NCBI RefSeq assembly: GCF_010500845.1
Contig: NZ_JAAAMI010000001.1
Coordinates: 620,001-684,000 of the forward strand
Source of the DNA: Flagellimonas sediminis
Lineage (GTDB): Bacteria > Bacteroidota > Bacteroidia > Flavobacteriales > Flavobacteriaceae
Length of the DNA stretch: 64,000 nucleotides
Reading direction: 5' to 3'
Positions within the stretch are counted from its first letter, which is position 1; every line of letters starts with the position of its first letter. Below, in pieces: positions 45,574 through 56,474 of the stretch. The position numbers and the translations under genes were made by a program. The notes below the pieces were generated by a model, which searched no databases, was not told where the DNA came from, and saw only the letters and a list, made by a program, of their open reading frames with translations.

Positions 45574-47001
45574 TTAAAACTTCCGGTAATCGCCGGCCAA
45601 ATATTGGTTGGCCTTTTCTTCCTTGAACTTGGCGGCTTCCGCATCCCAATGCAAGGTTTCACCAGGGAATCGACCTGCAATGGTGCCCAAAAGAATGGTC
45701 TCGGTCAACCGTGCCGCATAATCGAACGGGGCAGTGGTTTCACCTTTTCCCAAACAGGCATCCACAAATTGGTGGTAATGTTTTGGACCTTCGGTTTCGT
45801 AGTTTCGGATGGGCTCGCCCAGATTATTCGCTGCAGACACTTTGGCTATTTCCTTGGAGATATCCACATATTTGCCCTTTCTGATTTTCTTGGGCAATTG
45901 CATAAAGTGCGGAAGCAACAATCGTCCTTTTTCACCGACAAACATGGCCCCTTGATCGGGAAGCTCATTTTCGGCGGCAACCTTGGCATCCAACGACATT
46001 TTATCCTTCATGCTTTCCTCTTTGGAAACTTTGCCGTCTTTGCCCATGGTCATACCAGGTAACAAAAGGTCTTCACTCAAAGCAGGAGCCCCAGGACCGT
46101 CATACCAGACCCATTTTAGGGTCTCGGTGGTGTAAGGGGTTTGTGGGAATTCATAGGTCACCGTATTGTGTTCCGGATATCCAAAACCATTGCTGGGCCT
46201 ACATTCCGTTGTGATGGTTCGGGGAACGTCCAATTGCAGGGCATTGTAAGGGGTATCGAAAATATGAACGCCCATATCGCCCAAAGTGCCACAACCGTAA
46301 TCCATCAATTTTCTCCAATTGCCTGGGTGGTACATACCATCTTTATAGGGTCTTTCCTTGGAAGTGCCCAACCACAGGTTCCAGTCCAATTGGGTAGGAA
46401 CCGGGTCTTCCCCTTGTGGAAGCGGGCCATCATATCCCCAGTTCTTAGGTGACCAAGCATGTACGGTATGTACTTTGCCTATGATGCCGGATTGAATGAG
46501 CAACGTCGCTAGTTTGTAATCGTAAAAGGAATGCACCTGGATTCCCATTTGGGTGACCAAGCCTTTATCGGCGGCCATTTTTTTCATGGCCCGTGACTCG
46601 GATACGTAGTGGGTCAACGGTTTTTGACAGTACACGGGTTTGTTCATTTCCATGGCCATCATGGAGGCTGGTGCATGGGTATGATCGGGTGTGGAAACGA
46701 TCACGGCATCAATTTCATGCCCCATTTCTTCCAACATGGCGCGATAATCAAAAAAGATGCGGGCCTTTGGGTGTAATTTGTGGGCAGCGGCCAGGTTAAC
46801 GGCATCCACATCGCAGAGGGCCACCACGTCTACGGCGGCATGTGATGAAATCGCCTTGAGGTCCTCACCTCCCATATTCCCGACACCGATATGGGCCGTA
46901 CGTAATCTTTCTTTGTTCATGGAGCCTTTTAAAATGGATGGGGCCAACATGATTCCCAGTGCTCCGACACTACTTTTTTTAATGAATTCGCGTTTGTTCA
47001 T
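45574..47001 (-). CDS. Exported Gfo/Idh/MocA-family oxidoreductase (1)
   Basis: The 475-residue protein starts MNKREFIKKSSVGALGIMLA, a Tat-like signal (KR variant), so it is probably folded with cofactor before export. It has a Rossmann NAD(P) site (HIGVGNMGGEDL) and the family EKP-like element in the form VYCQKPLTH. Such enzymes oxidise or epimerise sugars at a hydroxyl group. It lies 16 bases downstream of the DUF1080 gene. The ATG at 47001 is used; an upstream start lacks a signal. Confidence 0.9.
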   Translation of the reverse strand: MNKREFIKKSSVGALGIMLAPSILKGSMNKERLRTAHIGVGNMGGEDLKAISSHAAVDVVALCDVDAVNLAAAHKLHPKARIFFDYRAMLEEMGHEIDAVIVSTPDHTHAPASMMAMEMNKPVYCQKPLTHYVSESRAMKKMAADKGLVTQMGIQVHSFYDYKLATLLIQSGIIGKVHTVHAWSPKNWGYDGPLPQGEDPVPTQLDWNLWLGTSKERPYKDGMYHPGNWRKLMDYGCGTLGDMGVHIFDTPYNALQLDVPRTITTECRPSNGFGYPEHNTVTYEFPQTPYTTETLKWVWYDGPGAPALSEDLLLPGMTMGKDGKVSKEESMKDKMSLDAKVAAENELPDQGAMFVGEKGRLLLPHFMQLPKKIRKGKYVDISKEIAKVSAANNLGEPIRNYETEGPKHYHQFVDACLGKGETTAPFDYAARLTETILLGTIAGRFPGETLHWDAEAAKFKEEKANQYLAGDYRKF

Positions 47002-47017
47002 GGTTTGTTCAGGTAAT

Positions 47018-47809
47018 TTATAATTTTTTGATTTTGATATTTCGGAACCAGATAGGACTCGAATGGTCCTGCAGGGCAATATAGCCTGTCTTGAATTTGC
47101 CATAATCCGGGGCGTTATCCCATTTTCCGGAAGCCTTTTTGGCATTCCATTCTTCGGACCACGGTACAAATTCCAATAATTTTTTGCCGTTGAGCCAATG
47201 CTCCACCTTTTCGGGCGTAAACACGATCTTGGTGGTGTTCCATTCCATGACCGGGTTCAGCTGCTTTTGCGATTCGTCCGCTACGTGCATGGCGTAATCG
47301 GCACCGGTTTTCTGCCAATCCTGGAGCAACTCAGGGTGTTCTGCACCAAATTGCGAGTTGTAGCCCACCAGATCATGGATGTTGGCATAGTTCTCGTCAT
47401 CGATCAACTGATATTCTGGGGCCACAACAGGCGGACCGTCATAGCCTTCCTTCACATGGTAAAAAATACCGCTGTTTCCTCCTTCGGGAATTTTCCATTC
47501 AAGGTACAATTCAAAATTATCGAACTCTTCCGCCCCGTAGATAATGTCCTTTCCACCGGTATAGTTTTGCTCCATTCCCAGTTCCGTATCAAAGGTGAGG
47601 GTGCTGTCCTTTATGGTCCATCCGGGTGGAAGGGAATCCATGTTGTACCCGCGCCAACCTTCCAGACTGCCGCCATCAAAAAGAGAGATCCATTCGGACT
47701 CCTTTTCGGTATTTGCATTGGTGGTTTCAGGTTCATCCGCGGGCTTGGATTGATTCTTACAGGCTATAACAAGCAATAAAAAAAGGGAAAGCTTTAAAAT
47801 TTTAGACAT
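47018..47809 (-). CDS. DUF1080 (3-keto-disaccharide hydrolase-type) lipoprotein
   Basis: The 263-residue lipoprotein (LVIACKNQS, Cys17) is one concanavalin-like jelly-roll domain of DUF1080 (EWISLFDGGSLEGWRGYN, WKIPEGGNSGIFYHV, ALQDHSSPIWFRNIKI at the end). Members have been linked to hydrolysis of 3-keto-glycosides made by Gfo/Idh/MocA enzymes. The adjacent exported oxidoreductase fits that pairing. Start of its two-to-three-gene transcript. Confidence 0.9.
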   Translation of the reverse strand: MSKILKLSLFLLLVIACKNQSKPADEPETTNANTEKESEWISLFDGGSLEGWRGYNMDSLPPGWTIKDSTLTFDTELGMEQNYTGGKDIIYGAEEFDNFELYLEWKIPEGGNSGIFYHVKEGYDGPPVVAPEYQLIDDENYANIHDLVGYNSQFGAEHPELLQDWQKTGADYAMHVADESQKQLNPVMEWNTTKIVFTPEKVEHWLNGKKLLEFVPWSEEWNAKKASGKWDNAPDYGKFKTGYIALQDHSSPIWFRNIKIKKL

Positions 47810-47917
47810 GGTTTAGTTGTTGGTATTTATTCTGATGGGTTAAAGTACAAAATATTGATTAACTTTTTTTGCACCATTTTCATTACATTTAAGCCTGACT
47901 AACTCAACACTTTAAAA

Positions 47918-50900
47918 ATGAAGACTTGCTTTTTCAAGATTAGCTTGCTTATGCTGGCTAGTACCTTGTTCGTTACCCCGATCCATTCCCAAAGAAATAA
48001 GAAAAGCCAGAGTGCTCCCGAATATCCGGAAGCCTTGTATTCCAGCTTGGAATACCGATTGATCGGACCCTTCCGAGGTGGTCGTTCCGGTACGGTGGCC
48101 GGAGTTGAAGGCCAATCCAATCTATTCTATTTTGGAGCAACCGGAGGAGGTGTTTGGAGAACCACCGATGGAGGTACCACTTGGGAGAATATTTCTGATG
48201 GTTTTTTTGGTGGAAGTATCGGTGCCGTTGAGGTAGCGAAGAGCGACCATAATGTGATTTACGTTGGAGGCGGGGAAGAAACCGTTCGTGGGAACGTGTC
48301 TTCCGGTTATGGTGCCTGGAAAACCGAAGATGCCGGAAAAACGTGGCAATCCATAGGCTTGGAAAATAGTAGGCATATCTCTCGGATGAGGATTCACCCA
48401 ACCGATTACAATACGGTGTATGCCGCCGTTATGGGCAACTTATACAAACCCACCCAAGATCGTGGCGTTTACAAAACTACCGATGGTGGTAAAACCTGGA
48501 AAAAAGTGCTTTATGCCAACGATTTGGCAGGTGCCGTGGATTTGATCTTTGATCCCAATAACCCAAGAATTTTATATGCCTCTACTTGGAGGGTGCAACG
48601 TACCCCTTATAGTTTAAGCAGTGGTGGTGAAGGTTCCGCCCTTTGGAAAAGTACCGATAGTGGCGAAACCTGGACCGAAATCTCCAAAAACGAAGGTTTC
48701 CCATCAGATACTTTGGGGATTATTGGAGTAACCGTTTCTCCTAAAAACAGCAACCGCGTTTGGGCCATGGTAGAGAACAAGGATAAGGGTGGTTTGTACC
48801 GTTCAGATGATGGAGGTAACAAATGGACGCTTGTCAATAGCGATAGAAGTCTTAGACAAAGGGCATGGTATTACACAAGGGTCTATGCCGACACCCAAGA
48901 TGAGAATGTGGTATATGTACTCAATGTGAGTTACCATAAGAGCACGGATGGCGGTAAAACATTTGAATCTTCCAATGCACCGCATGGGGACCACCATGAT
49001 CTTTGGATCGCCCCTGAGGATTCCAATCGTATGATCATGGCAGATGATGGTGGGGCACAAGTAAGCTATGATGGCGGTAAAACATGGAGTACCTATTACA
49101 ACCAACCCACCGCGCAATTTTATAGGGTGACTACCGATAATGCATTCCCATATAGGATCTATGTGGCTCAGCAAGATAATTCTACTTTGAGGATCAAACA
49201 CAGAAGCGATGGTTTTGCCATAGGTGAAGATGACTGGGAAGAAACAGCAGGAGGGGAATCTGCCCATATAGCGGTGGACCCCACCAATGATGATATTGTA
49301 TATGGCGGTAGTTATGATGGTTTTTTGGTTCGCCTCAACCATGCAAAAAATACCGTCAGGGGAGTAAACGTTTGGCCGGATAACCCTATGGGTTATGGAG
49401 CCGAAGGGATGAAATATCGTTTTCAATGGAACTTCCCCATCATGTTCAGTAAGCACGATCCCAAAAAACTGTACACCTTCTCCAACCATGTACACATGAC
49501 CACCAATGAAGGGCAGAGCTGGGAATTGTTGAGCGGTGACCTAACCAGAAACGACCCTACAAAATTGGTTTCCAGCGGTGGACCCATCACACAGGACAAC
49601 ACCAGTGTAGAATATTATTGTACCATTTTTGCTGCAAATGAAAGTCCTTTAAAAGAAGGCTTGCTTTGGGTAGGTAGTGATGACGGTTTGATCCATGTAA
49701 GTAAGGATGGTGGCAAAACTTGGGAGAACGTAACCCCATCCATCATGCCCGAATGGAACATGGTCAACAGCATAGAACCTTCTGCTTTTGATGAAGGCAC
49801 TTGCTATGTGGCCGCTACGCGATACAAATTGGGAGATTTTAAACCCTATTTGTACAAAACCACCGATTATGGCAAAACGTGGTCGTTGATCACTAACGGT
49901 ATTGATGATGAACATTTTACCCGTGTGGTGCGTGAAGATCCAAAACGCAAAGGGTTGTTATATGCCGGTACCGAAACCGGCATGTACATTTCATTCAATG
50001 ATGGGGCCAAATGGGAAAAATTCCAAATGAACCTGCCCATTGTGCCCATTACGGATTTGACTATTAAGGATGATAATCTGATCGTGGCCACCCAAGGTAG
50101 AAGCCTTTGGATCATAGACGACCTTACCGTACTTCACCAATTGGATGATGCCAAAAAATCGGCCAGTGCCATCTTGTACAAACCTAGGGAGAGCTACCGT
50201 ACCAAAGGCAATGTGGCCAGAAGACCTTCCAAGACCGAAGGAACAAACTTGGCCAACGGAGTGATTACCCATTTCTACTTAAAGGATTTTGCAGAAAAGG
50301 ATAGTGTGGCATTGACCTACACCAGCATTTCCGGGGACACCTTGGCAACCTACAGTACCTATTCCAAAGAGAAGGATAAAAAACTAGAGGTGAAAAAAGG
50401 AGGGAACACCCATGTTTGGGATACACGTGGAAAAAGCGCCGAACGTTTGGACGGGATGATCCTTTGGTGGGCCAATCTAAATGGTCCAAAAGCTGTTCCA
50501 GGGTCTTACCAAGTCCATTTGAATGTTATGGGAACTACCCAAACCCAAGAATTCAAGATCCTTCCGGATCCTAGGGCAGAGGTTTCCGTTGCCGATATGC
50601 AAAAGCAGTACGATTTCATTTCAGAAATAAATGAGACCATTGACCTGGCTCACCAATCCATCAAAAAGATTAGGAACATCAACAAAAAATTGGATGAGTT
50701 CGTTGCCAAATACAAAGACAATGATGCTACAAAAGATGTGGTGGCAAAAGCAAAGGCCATGAAGGAAAAATTCGGGACCATAGAAAAAGAACTTTACCAG
50801 ACCCAAAACCGAAGTGGACAAGATCCTTTGAACTTCCCCATTCGATTGACCAATAAGTTAGGTCACCTGAACAGTCTGGTTTCCATGGATGATTTTCCAC

Positions 50901-51052
50901 CAACGGAACAGGATATTGCCGTTAAGGAGGAATTGTCAGCTGGTATAAAGGCACAATTGGCCGATTTTGATAAATTGGTGGATGATGAGGTTGCCGCATT
51001 CAACGCAGAGTTCAACAAGCTCAATCTGGATTATTTGAGCATAGAAGAATAA
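47918..51052 (+). CDS. Exported sortilin/VPS10-type Asp-box propeller protein (1)
   Basis: The 1044-residue protein has a signal (ending TPIHSQ) and opens with [16 protein letters not shown]. About eleven Asp-box motifs of the S/T-x-D-x-G-x-T-W kind occur (for example [29 protein letters not shown]), as in VPS10/sortilin and BNR propellers. A C-terminal beta domain (about 790-890) and a helical, probably coiled-coil end (about 895-1040) follow. No T9SS tail or lipobox. Often labelled glycosyl hydrolase, but no catalytic residues support that. The next gene is a paralogue. Confidence 0.88.
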   Translation: MKTCFFKISLLMLASTLFVTPIHSQRNKKSQSAPEYPEALYSSLEYRLIGPFRGGRSGTVAGVEGQSNLFYFGATGGGVWRTTDGGTTWENISDGFFGGSIGAVEVAKSDHNVIYVGGGEETVRGNVSSGYGAWKTEDAGKTWQSIGLENSRHISRMRIHPTDYNTVYAAVMGNLYKPTQDRGVYKTTDGGKTWKKVLYANDLAGAVDLIFDPNNPRILYASTWRVQRTPYSLSSGGEGSALWKSTDSGETWTEISKNEGFPSDTLGIIGVTVSPKNSNRVWAMVENKDKGGLYRSDDGGNKWTLVNSDRSLRQRAWYYTRVYADTQDENVVYVLNVSYHKSTDGGKTFESSNAPHGDHHDLWIAPEDSNRMIMADDGGAQVSYDGGKTWSTYYNQPTAQFYRVTTDNAFPYRIYVAQQDNSTLRIKHRSDGFAIGEDDWEETAGGESAHIAVDPTNDDIVYGGSYDGFLVRLNHAKNTVRGVNVWPDNPMGYGAEGMKYRFQWNFPIMFSKHDPKKLYTFSNHVHMTTNEGQSWELLSGDLTRNDPTKLVSSGGPITQDNTSVEYYCTIFAANESPLKEGLLWVGSDDGLIHVSKDGGKTWENVTPSIMPEWNMVNSIEPSAFDEGTCYVAATRYKLGDFKPYLYKTTDYGKTWSLITNGIDDEHFTRVVREDPKRKGLLYAGTETGMYISFNDGAKWEKFQMNLPIVPITDLTIKDDNLIVATQGRSLWIIDDLTVLHQLDDAKKSASAILYKPRESYRTKGNVARRPSKTEGTNLANGVITHFYLKDFAEKDSVALTYTSISGDTLATYSTYSKEKDKKLEVKKGGNTHVWDTRGKSAERLDGMILWWANLNGPKAVPGSYQVHLNVMGTTQTQEFKILPDPRAEVSVADMQKQYDFISEINETIDLAHQSIKKIRNINKKLDEFVAKYKDNDATKDVVAKAKAMKEKFGTIEKELYQTQNRSGQDPLNFPIRLTNKLGHLNSLVSMDDFPPTEQDIAVKEELSAGIKAQLADFDKLVDDEVAAFNAEFNKLNLDYLSIEE

Positions 51053-51114
51053 ACGTCAAAGCCCCTTGCCATCCGGTAAGGGGTTTATTTTTAGAACACA
51101 AACGAATCAGAAGG

Positions 51115-54100
51115 ATGAAAAAGTCAATGTTGATTTTGGGACTGTTGTCCTGTACAATGGCCATGGCCCAAACCGCCAATGAATATTTCGAGACCATGAG
51201 ATTCAGGAACATCGGACCGTTCCGCGGAGGGCGTTCCGTAACGGCCAGCGGTGTGGTCGGTGATCCGCTTACGTATTACATGGGCACCACTGGGGGCGGA
51301 CTTTGGAAGACCACCAATGCGGGAGGCAAATGGGACAATATCTCCGATGGCTTTTTTGAAATGGGTTCCGTTGGGGCTGTTTCCGTTTCGGAATCCAACC
51401 CAAATATTGTGTATTGCGGTATGGGGGAACATGCTCCTCGTGGGGTCATGACCTCTTATGGAGATGGTGTGTATCGATCCAACGATGCGGGCAAGACCTG
51501 GATCAAATTGGGATTGGAACAGACACAACATATTTCACGGATCATCATACATCCTACCAATCCCGATATCGTTTATGTCGCAGCGCAAGGTGCCCTGTTT
51601 GCCCCGAACAAGGAACGAGGGGTATACCGTTCCATGGACGGGGGCAAAACTTGGGAGAATGTTCTATTTGTGAATGAAAGCACGGGTGCGGCCGAACTTT
51701 CCATGGACTCCAACAATCCGTTGGTATTGTATGCGGCCATGTGGGAACATCAACGAAAACCCAATTACGTTATGAGTGGTGGGCCAGGCAGTGGACTCTA
51801 TAAAAGTACGGATGGAGGAAATACTTGGAAGGAACTGACCGAAGGCCTTCCCAAAGAAAAAGGAAAGATGGGTATTGCAGTAAGTCCGGCCAATTCGGAT
51901 AAGGTATATGCCATCATCGAGAGCGACTCCAATCAGGATAAAGGCGGTTTGTTCGTTTCCAACGATGCGGGCAAAAGCTGGAGCATGGCCAGTGGAGATA
52001 ACCGCTTGGTACAACGCGCTTGGTACTATATTGAAGTGTTTGCGGACCCCAATGATGAGGATACCGTTTATGTGCTCAGTGCCGAAATATTCCGTTCGGA
52101 AGATGGCGGGAAAACATGGGAATCCATTTCCGTGCCCCATGGGGACACCCACAACCTTTGGATCAACCCCAATGACTCCAAAAATATGGTCATGGCAGAT
52201 GATGGTGGGGCGACCATTACATATGATTATGGAAAAAACTGGACCCTTCCGTACAATATGCCCACGGCACAGTTTTATCGCATCAACACCGACAATCTTT
52301 TTCCCTACAATATTTATGGCGGGCAACAGGACAATACTTCGGTGAAAATAGCAAGCCTTTCCGTAGGCAGATGGGGTATTGGTCAAGAAGATTGGCATTA
52401 TGCCGCAGGTGGGGAAAGTGCCTTTTTGGCCTTTGACCCGGATCATCCAAGATATGTGATGGGAGGCAGTTATTTGGGGACCATTGAGTTATTGGACATG
52501 GAATCCAAAATGTCCACCGATGTTATGGCGGCCCCTATTCAATATTTGGGAAGAGAGGCTAGGGACATGAAGTACCTTTTTAACTGGAACGCCCCCATTA
52601 TTTGGTCCCAACACGAACCGGGCACTTTTTACCACGGAGCACAATTGGTATTGCGTACCCGTGATAATGGACTTACGTGGGAGGAAATATCCCCTGATTT
52701 GACCAGGGATCAAGATGATAAACAAGGCAACGGCGGCGGACCTTATACCAACGAAGCTGTTGGGGCCGAAAACTATGGAACCTTGGCTTATATCATCGAA
52801 TCACCCCATGAAAAGGGAGTGTTGTACACCGGTAGTGACGATGGGTTGGTATACATTACCAAAAACGGTGGGGAGACCTGGGAAAATATAACCCCAAAGG
52901 GGTTAAAGGAATGTTTGGTAAACGCCATTGAGGTTTCTCCCCACGATTCGGCCACGGTGTATATCGCCACCACCCGGTACAAATTCAACGACTATACCCC
53001 TGCACTCTACAAGAGTTCGGATTATGGCAAAACGTGGACGAATATCAGCAACGGTATTCCTTATGGAGCCTTTACTCGGGTGGTCAGGGAAGACCAAGAA
53101 CAGAAGGGACTCTTGTATGCTGGAACCGAAAAGGGGCTTTATGTTTCTTGGAACGATGGAAAAAGTTGGGAGCCCTTGCAATTGAATTTGCCCAAGACCC
53201 CGATCACCGATTTAAAAGTGCATCAAGGGGATCTCATCGTGGCAACCTCAGGAAGGTCCTTTTGGATTTTGGACAATATCACTACGCTATCTCAATACAA
53301 GGGGGATTCCGCATCACTGAAACTGTTTAAGCCAGAGGACACCGTTCATGGTTTTTGGGGAAGCCCACTCAACAGTAGTTCCAAAAAGGTGGAGGGGACC
53401 AATCCTTACGAAGGGGTAAACCCCGCCAATGGCATGGTCATCTATTATAATTTGCCCAAGGCCATGGATAGCACCGAAATCACCATGGAAATCAAGAACG
53501 GTCAGGGCAAGGTGGTCCGTACGTTCAGCTCTAAAAAGGATGAAAGCTATATCCCCCATAATGGTGGAGGTGCACCCCCTGCTCCTGTTTTGGGAACGGA
53601 TAAGGGCCTTAACCGATTTGTTTGGGATTTAAAGACCCCTATTCTGCCCGGGATTCCCAATGTTTATATTGAAGCCAATTTTACAGGACACAAAGTACCT
53701 CCCGGAAATTATACCATCAATTTAAAAGCGGATGGGCAAACGGTCAGTACCCAGGGGATGATTGTACCCGCACCCAACACCGATATGACCCAGGAACGGT
53801 TTGAGGAGCAGGACCGGTTTATGAATGAGCTTGAGGCCAATCTCACGGATATGCACAACAAGTTGAACGCGTTGTTCAAGGTGCAGGGCCAATTAAAAGA
53901 TTTGCTGAAAGATTTGGATAACGAAGACCTCAAAAAAGAAGGGCAATCACTTCTGGATAAGTTGAAGGCTTGGGACGAGGATATGGTACAACGAAAATCG
54001 CAGGCCTATGATGATGTGGAGAATTTTCCGAACAAGTTTACGGCCGAGTACCTATTTTTGATGAACCAAAGCAACAGTTCCCTGCCCAGGGTGAACCAAT

Positions 54101-54237
54101 CTTCCAAGGACAGAAGAAAGGAACTGGATGCCCAGTGGGTAGGATTGAAACAGAGAGCAGAGACCTTGATGAAGACCGATATTCCCAACTTCAACAAAAA
54201 ACTTTGGGAAAATGGGGTGGGCGCCATCAGAATGTAA
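51115..54237 (+). CDS. Exported sortilin/VPS10-type Asp-box propeller protein (2)
   Basis: This 1040-residue paralogue of the preceding protein has the same order: signal (ending AMAMAQ), [16 protein letters not shown], about eleven Asp-boxes (for example [30 protein letters not shown]), a beta domain and a helical C-terminus. It differs by a Pro/Gly-rich insert ([13 protein letters not shown]) near residue 815. The 62-base gap to the first copy and equal direction suggest co-transcription. The two probably arose by tandem duplication, then diverged. Confidence 0.88.
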   Translation: MKKSMLILGLLSCTMAMAQTANEYFETMRFRNIGPFRGGRSVTASGVVGDPLTYYMGTTGGGLWKTTNAGGKWDNISDGFFEMGSVGAVSVSESNPNIVYCGMGEHAPRGVMTSYGDGVYRSNDAGKTWIKLGLEQTQHISRIIIHPTNPDIVYVAAQGALFAPNKERGVYRSMDGGKTWENVLFVNESTGAAELSMDSNNPLVLYAAMWEHQRKPNYVMSGGPGSGLYKSTDGGNTWKELTEGLPKEKGKMGIAVSPANSDKVYAIIESDSNQDKGGLFVSNDAGKSWSMASGDNRLVQRAWYYIEVFADPNDEDTVYVLSAEIFRSEDGGKTWESISVPHGDTHNLWINPNDSKNMVMADDGGATITYDYGKNWTLPYNMPTAQFYRINTDNLFPYNIYGGQQDNTSVKIASLSVGRWGIGQEDWHYAAGGESAFLAFDPDHPRYVMGGSYLGTIELLDMESKMSTDVMAAPIQYLGREARDMKYLFNWNAPIIWSQHEPGTFYHGAQLVLRTRDNGLTWEEISPDLTRDQDDKQGNGGGPYTNEAVGAENYGTLAYIIESPHEKGVLYTGSDDGLVYITKNGGETWENITPKGLKECLVNAIEVSPHDSATVYIATTRYKFNDYTPALYKSSDYGKTWTNISNGIPYGAFTRVVREDQEQKGLLYAGTEKGLYVSWNDGKSWEPLQLNLPKTPITDLKVHQGDLIVATSGRSFWILDNITTLSQYKGDSASLKLFKPEDTVHGFWGSPLNSSSKKVEGTNPYEGVNPANGMVIYYNLPKAMDSTEITMEIKNGQGKVVRTFSSKKDESYIPHNGGGAPPAPVLGTDKGLNRFVWDLKTPILPGIPNVYIEANFTGHKVPPGNYTINLKADGQTVSTQGMIVPAPNTDMTQERFEEQDRFMNELEANLTDMHNKLNALFKVQGQLKDLLKDLDNEDLKKEGQSLLDKLKAWDEDMVQRKSQAYDDVENFPNKFTAEYLFLMNQSNSSLPRVNQSSKDRRKELDAQWVGLKQRAETLMKTDIPNFNKKLWENGVGAIRM

Positions 54238-54250
54238 AATATAGAAGACC

Positions 54251-54796
54251 GTGTTGTACAATTACATAAAATCGTTGCACCTCATTTTTGTGGTGACCTG
54301 GTTTGCCGGGCTGTTCTACATCCCCAGATTGTTCATTTACCATATTGAGGCATGGCAGAAACCCTCACCCGATAAGGAAATCCTTTCGGAACAATTAAAA
54401 TTGATGACCAAGCGATTGTGGTATATCATCACATGGCCTTCGGCCATTTTGTGCACCCTTTTCGCTATCTGGCTGTTAATCTTGATGCCCGGCTGGCTCC
54501 AACAACCTTGGATGCACGTAAAATTGGCCTTTGTGGTGGTTCTTTTTGTGTATCACTTAAAATGTCATCAAATCTTTAAACAGATGCAAAACGATGATAT
54601 CCGATATACCTCCAACTTTATGCGTATGTGGAACGAGGTGGCCACCATCATCCTATTTGCCGTAGTGTTTCTGGTGATTTTGAAGACCACCTTCGATTGG
54701 ATCTATGGCATTATAGGCATGTTCGCTTTGGTTGCTCTTTTAATGTTGGGGATAAAAATGTACAAACGGTATCGGGAGAAAAACCCAGATTCTTGA
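54251..54796 (+). CDS. hemJ: HemJ-like protoporphyrinogen IX oxidase (CopD family)
   Basis: The 181-residue protein has four to five membrane helices. It starts LYNYIKSLHLIFVVTWFAG, followed by LFYIPRLFIYH, very like HemJ, which oxidises protoporphyrinogen IX to protoporphyrin IX. HemJ belongs to a CopD-like family, so CopD is the alternative label, but length and N-terminal motif favour HemJ, and no hemG or hemY occurs in this window. The start is GTG at 54251 or TTG at 54254, 13 bases after the preceding gene. Confidence 0.85.
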   Translation: MLYNYIKSLHLIFVVTWFAGLFYIPRLFIYHIEAWQKPSPDKEILSEQLKLMTKRLWYIITWPSAILCTLFAIWLLILMPGWLQQPWMHVKLAFVVVLFVYHLKCHQIFKQMQNDDIRYTSNFMRMWNEVATIILFAVVFLVILKTTFDWIYGIIGMFALVALLMLGIKMYKRYREKNPDS

Positions 54797-54816
54797 TACG
54801 TGCAAGTAAAAGTCTC

Positions 54817-54841
54817 AAATCCAAATACGATTTGGATTTTT
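54817..54841 (+). terminator. Intrinsic terminator after hemJ
   Basis: A ten-bp stem (AAATCCAAAT with ATTTGGATTT) and a three-base loop end in TTTT. It is AT-rich, so it may be weaker than GC-rich ones. Confidence 0.65.
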
Positions 54842-54854
54842 AGCCAATCAATGT

Positions 54855-54927
54855 ACTTAAACTTGCTTTTGTACTTTGGCTTGTCTTTGAACTTGTAACT
54901 TGCGTTTGGTTCTTGTAACTTGTCTTT
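54855..54927. repeat. Degenerate CTTGTAACTTG-type simple repeat
   Basis: CTTGTAACTTG occurs at 54892-54902 and 54912-54922 with several degenerate neighbours (ACTTGCTTTTGTACTTTGGC). It lies in the leader region of the histidine kinase gene. Function, if any, is unknown. Confidence 0.6.
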
Positions 54928-54972
54928 AGTTGACTCGATAATTGATTACATTTATCATCAAATCAGGCAGTA

Positions 54973-56421
54973 TTGTTCACTAAATTATCCCTAAGGTCCC
55001 GTATTTTCTTTGGCATGATCACTTTGGTGGTCATTGCCTCGGTGTTGATCGCAGGGGTTACCATCTATCAATATAAGGAGCAGGGAAAGGACTATCATGA
55101 CGATAGGCTGCAGCGAAAGGAGGAGCAGATTCTCAAGAGCATTTGGTATACGCTGAAGGAGACCACCTATCCTGTAAACACGGAAAACCTGGGGCTCATC
55201 TTTAGGGACGAGATATACAAGATCGCCAATGTGGAGAACGTCAACTTCAACATTTATGATCTTGAAGGTAACCTGATCAAAAGTTCCCGGCCCAGTTTTG
55301 AGGCAGATTCCATTGCCAACTGCCTGGATTCCAATGTACTGAACTATCTTCGAGAAACCGGGGAGTCGAGGTTCGTGGAGGAGAAAAGGGCCGCGGGGGA
55401 CAATTATCAGTCGACGTATACCTATATCAACGATCTCAAATTTAAGCCTATCGGTATTTTGAACCTGCCCTATTTTGAAGATAACACCTTCAACAACATG
55501 GAGCTCAGGGAGTTTCTTTTCCGATTGGGGATGGTCTATCTTTTGATGCTCGGACTTGCCATTGTTTTGGCCTATTTCATTTCTAAATACATTACCAGAT
55601 CATTGCAGACCATTTCAGATAAGATCAACCGAACCAACCTTACCCGCCAGAACGAAAAGATCTATTTGGCCAATCCGGGGGATGAGATTGCCAAATTGGT
55701 GGATTCTTACAACCGCATGATCGACGAATTGGAAGAAAGTGCCGTAAAATTGGCAAGGAGCGAAAGAGAGCAGGCATGGCGAGAAATGGCCAAACAAGTG
55801 GCCCATGAAATCAAAAACCCTTTGACACCGCTGAAACTTACGGTACAAAGTTTTGAACGAAAATTCAACCCCAATGATCCCGACATACAAAAGAAGGTGA
55901 ACGAGTTTTCCAAAACGTTGATCCAACAGATCGATACCATGAGCAACATTGCCACGGCATTTTCCAGTTTTGCGGATATGCCCGCACAGCAGAATGAAAC
56001 GCTTAATGTGGTAAAGGTGGTAAAATTGGCCTTGGAAATTTTCAATGAGGACTATATTCATTTTATTACCGATGAGGAAGAGATCATAGCCAAGTTGGAT
56101 CGTACACAATTGATTAGGGTCATCACCAATTTGGTGAAAAACGCTATTCAAGCGGTGCCCGAAGTAGAGTCACCCAGGATTTTGGTAACCGTGGCAACGG
56201 AGGGATCCCAGGTAAAAATTTCTGTGGCCGATAATGGGGTTGGCATATCCGATGAGAACCGCGAAAAGGTTTTCGAACCCAAGTTCACCACAAAATCGAG
56301 CGGTACGGGACTTGGGCTGGGAATGGTCAAGAACATAGTGGAAAACTATGGAGGAACCATTAACTTTACTTCTAAGTTGGGAAAAGGCACCGTGTTCACG
56401 ATTCGGTTTCCCAAGGAATAA
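54973..56421 (+). CDS. Orphan membrane sensor histidine kinase
   Basis: The 482-residue protein has two membrane helices (about 13-30 and 175-197) around an extracytoplasmic sensor, a HAMP linker, a HisKA domain with phospho-His278 (QVAHEIKNPLTPLKL) and an ATPase domain (TNLVKNAIQAVP, DNGVGISDENREKVFEPKF, GTGLGLGMVKN). The arrangement resembles NtrY-type kinases. No response regulator gene is adjacent. The start appears to be a TTG at 54973, since the first in-frame ATG lies inside the first membrane helix. Confidence 0.92.
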   Translation: MFTKLSLRSRIFFGMITLVVIASVLIAGVTIYQYKEQGKDYHDDRLQRKEEQILKSIWYTLKETTYPVNTENLGLIFRDEIYKIANVENVNFNIYDLEGNLIKSSRPSFEADSIANCLDSNVLNYLRETGESRFVEEKRAAGDNYQSTYTYINDLKFKPIGILNLPYFEDNTFNNMELREFLFRLGMVYLLMLGLAIVLAYFISKYITRSLQTISDKINRTNLTRQNEKIYLANPGDEIAKLVDSYNRMIDELEESAVKLARSEREQAWREMAKQVAHEIKNPLTPLKLTVQSFERKFNPNDPDIQKKVNEFSKTLIQQIDTMSNIATAFSSFADMPAQQNETLNVVKVVKLALEIFNEDYIHFITDEEEIIAKLDRTQLIRVITNLVKNAIQAVPEVESPRILVTVATEGSQVKISVADNGVGISDENREKVFEPKFTTKSSGTGLGLGMVKNIVENYGGTINFTSKLGKGTVFTIRFPKE

Positions 56422-56474
56422 AAAAGATAAATGTGATAGGAAGGATCATTCAGACCTATTTCAAAACAACAGTT

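Noticed and set aside
48803..52446. Long minus-strand frames of 230 and 260 codons
   Set aside because: They lie opposite the Asp-box propeller genes; repetitive codon use there creates long antisense frames.
47918..54237. Glycosyl hydrolase label for the Asp-box proteins
   Set aside because: Asp-boxes are structural, and no sialidase-type Arg triad or other catalytic set could be identified.
54251..54796. Copper resistance protein CopD
   Set aside because: The short length, N-terminal HLIFVVTWFAG motif and haem genes in the same window favour HemJ over CopD, though the families are related.
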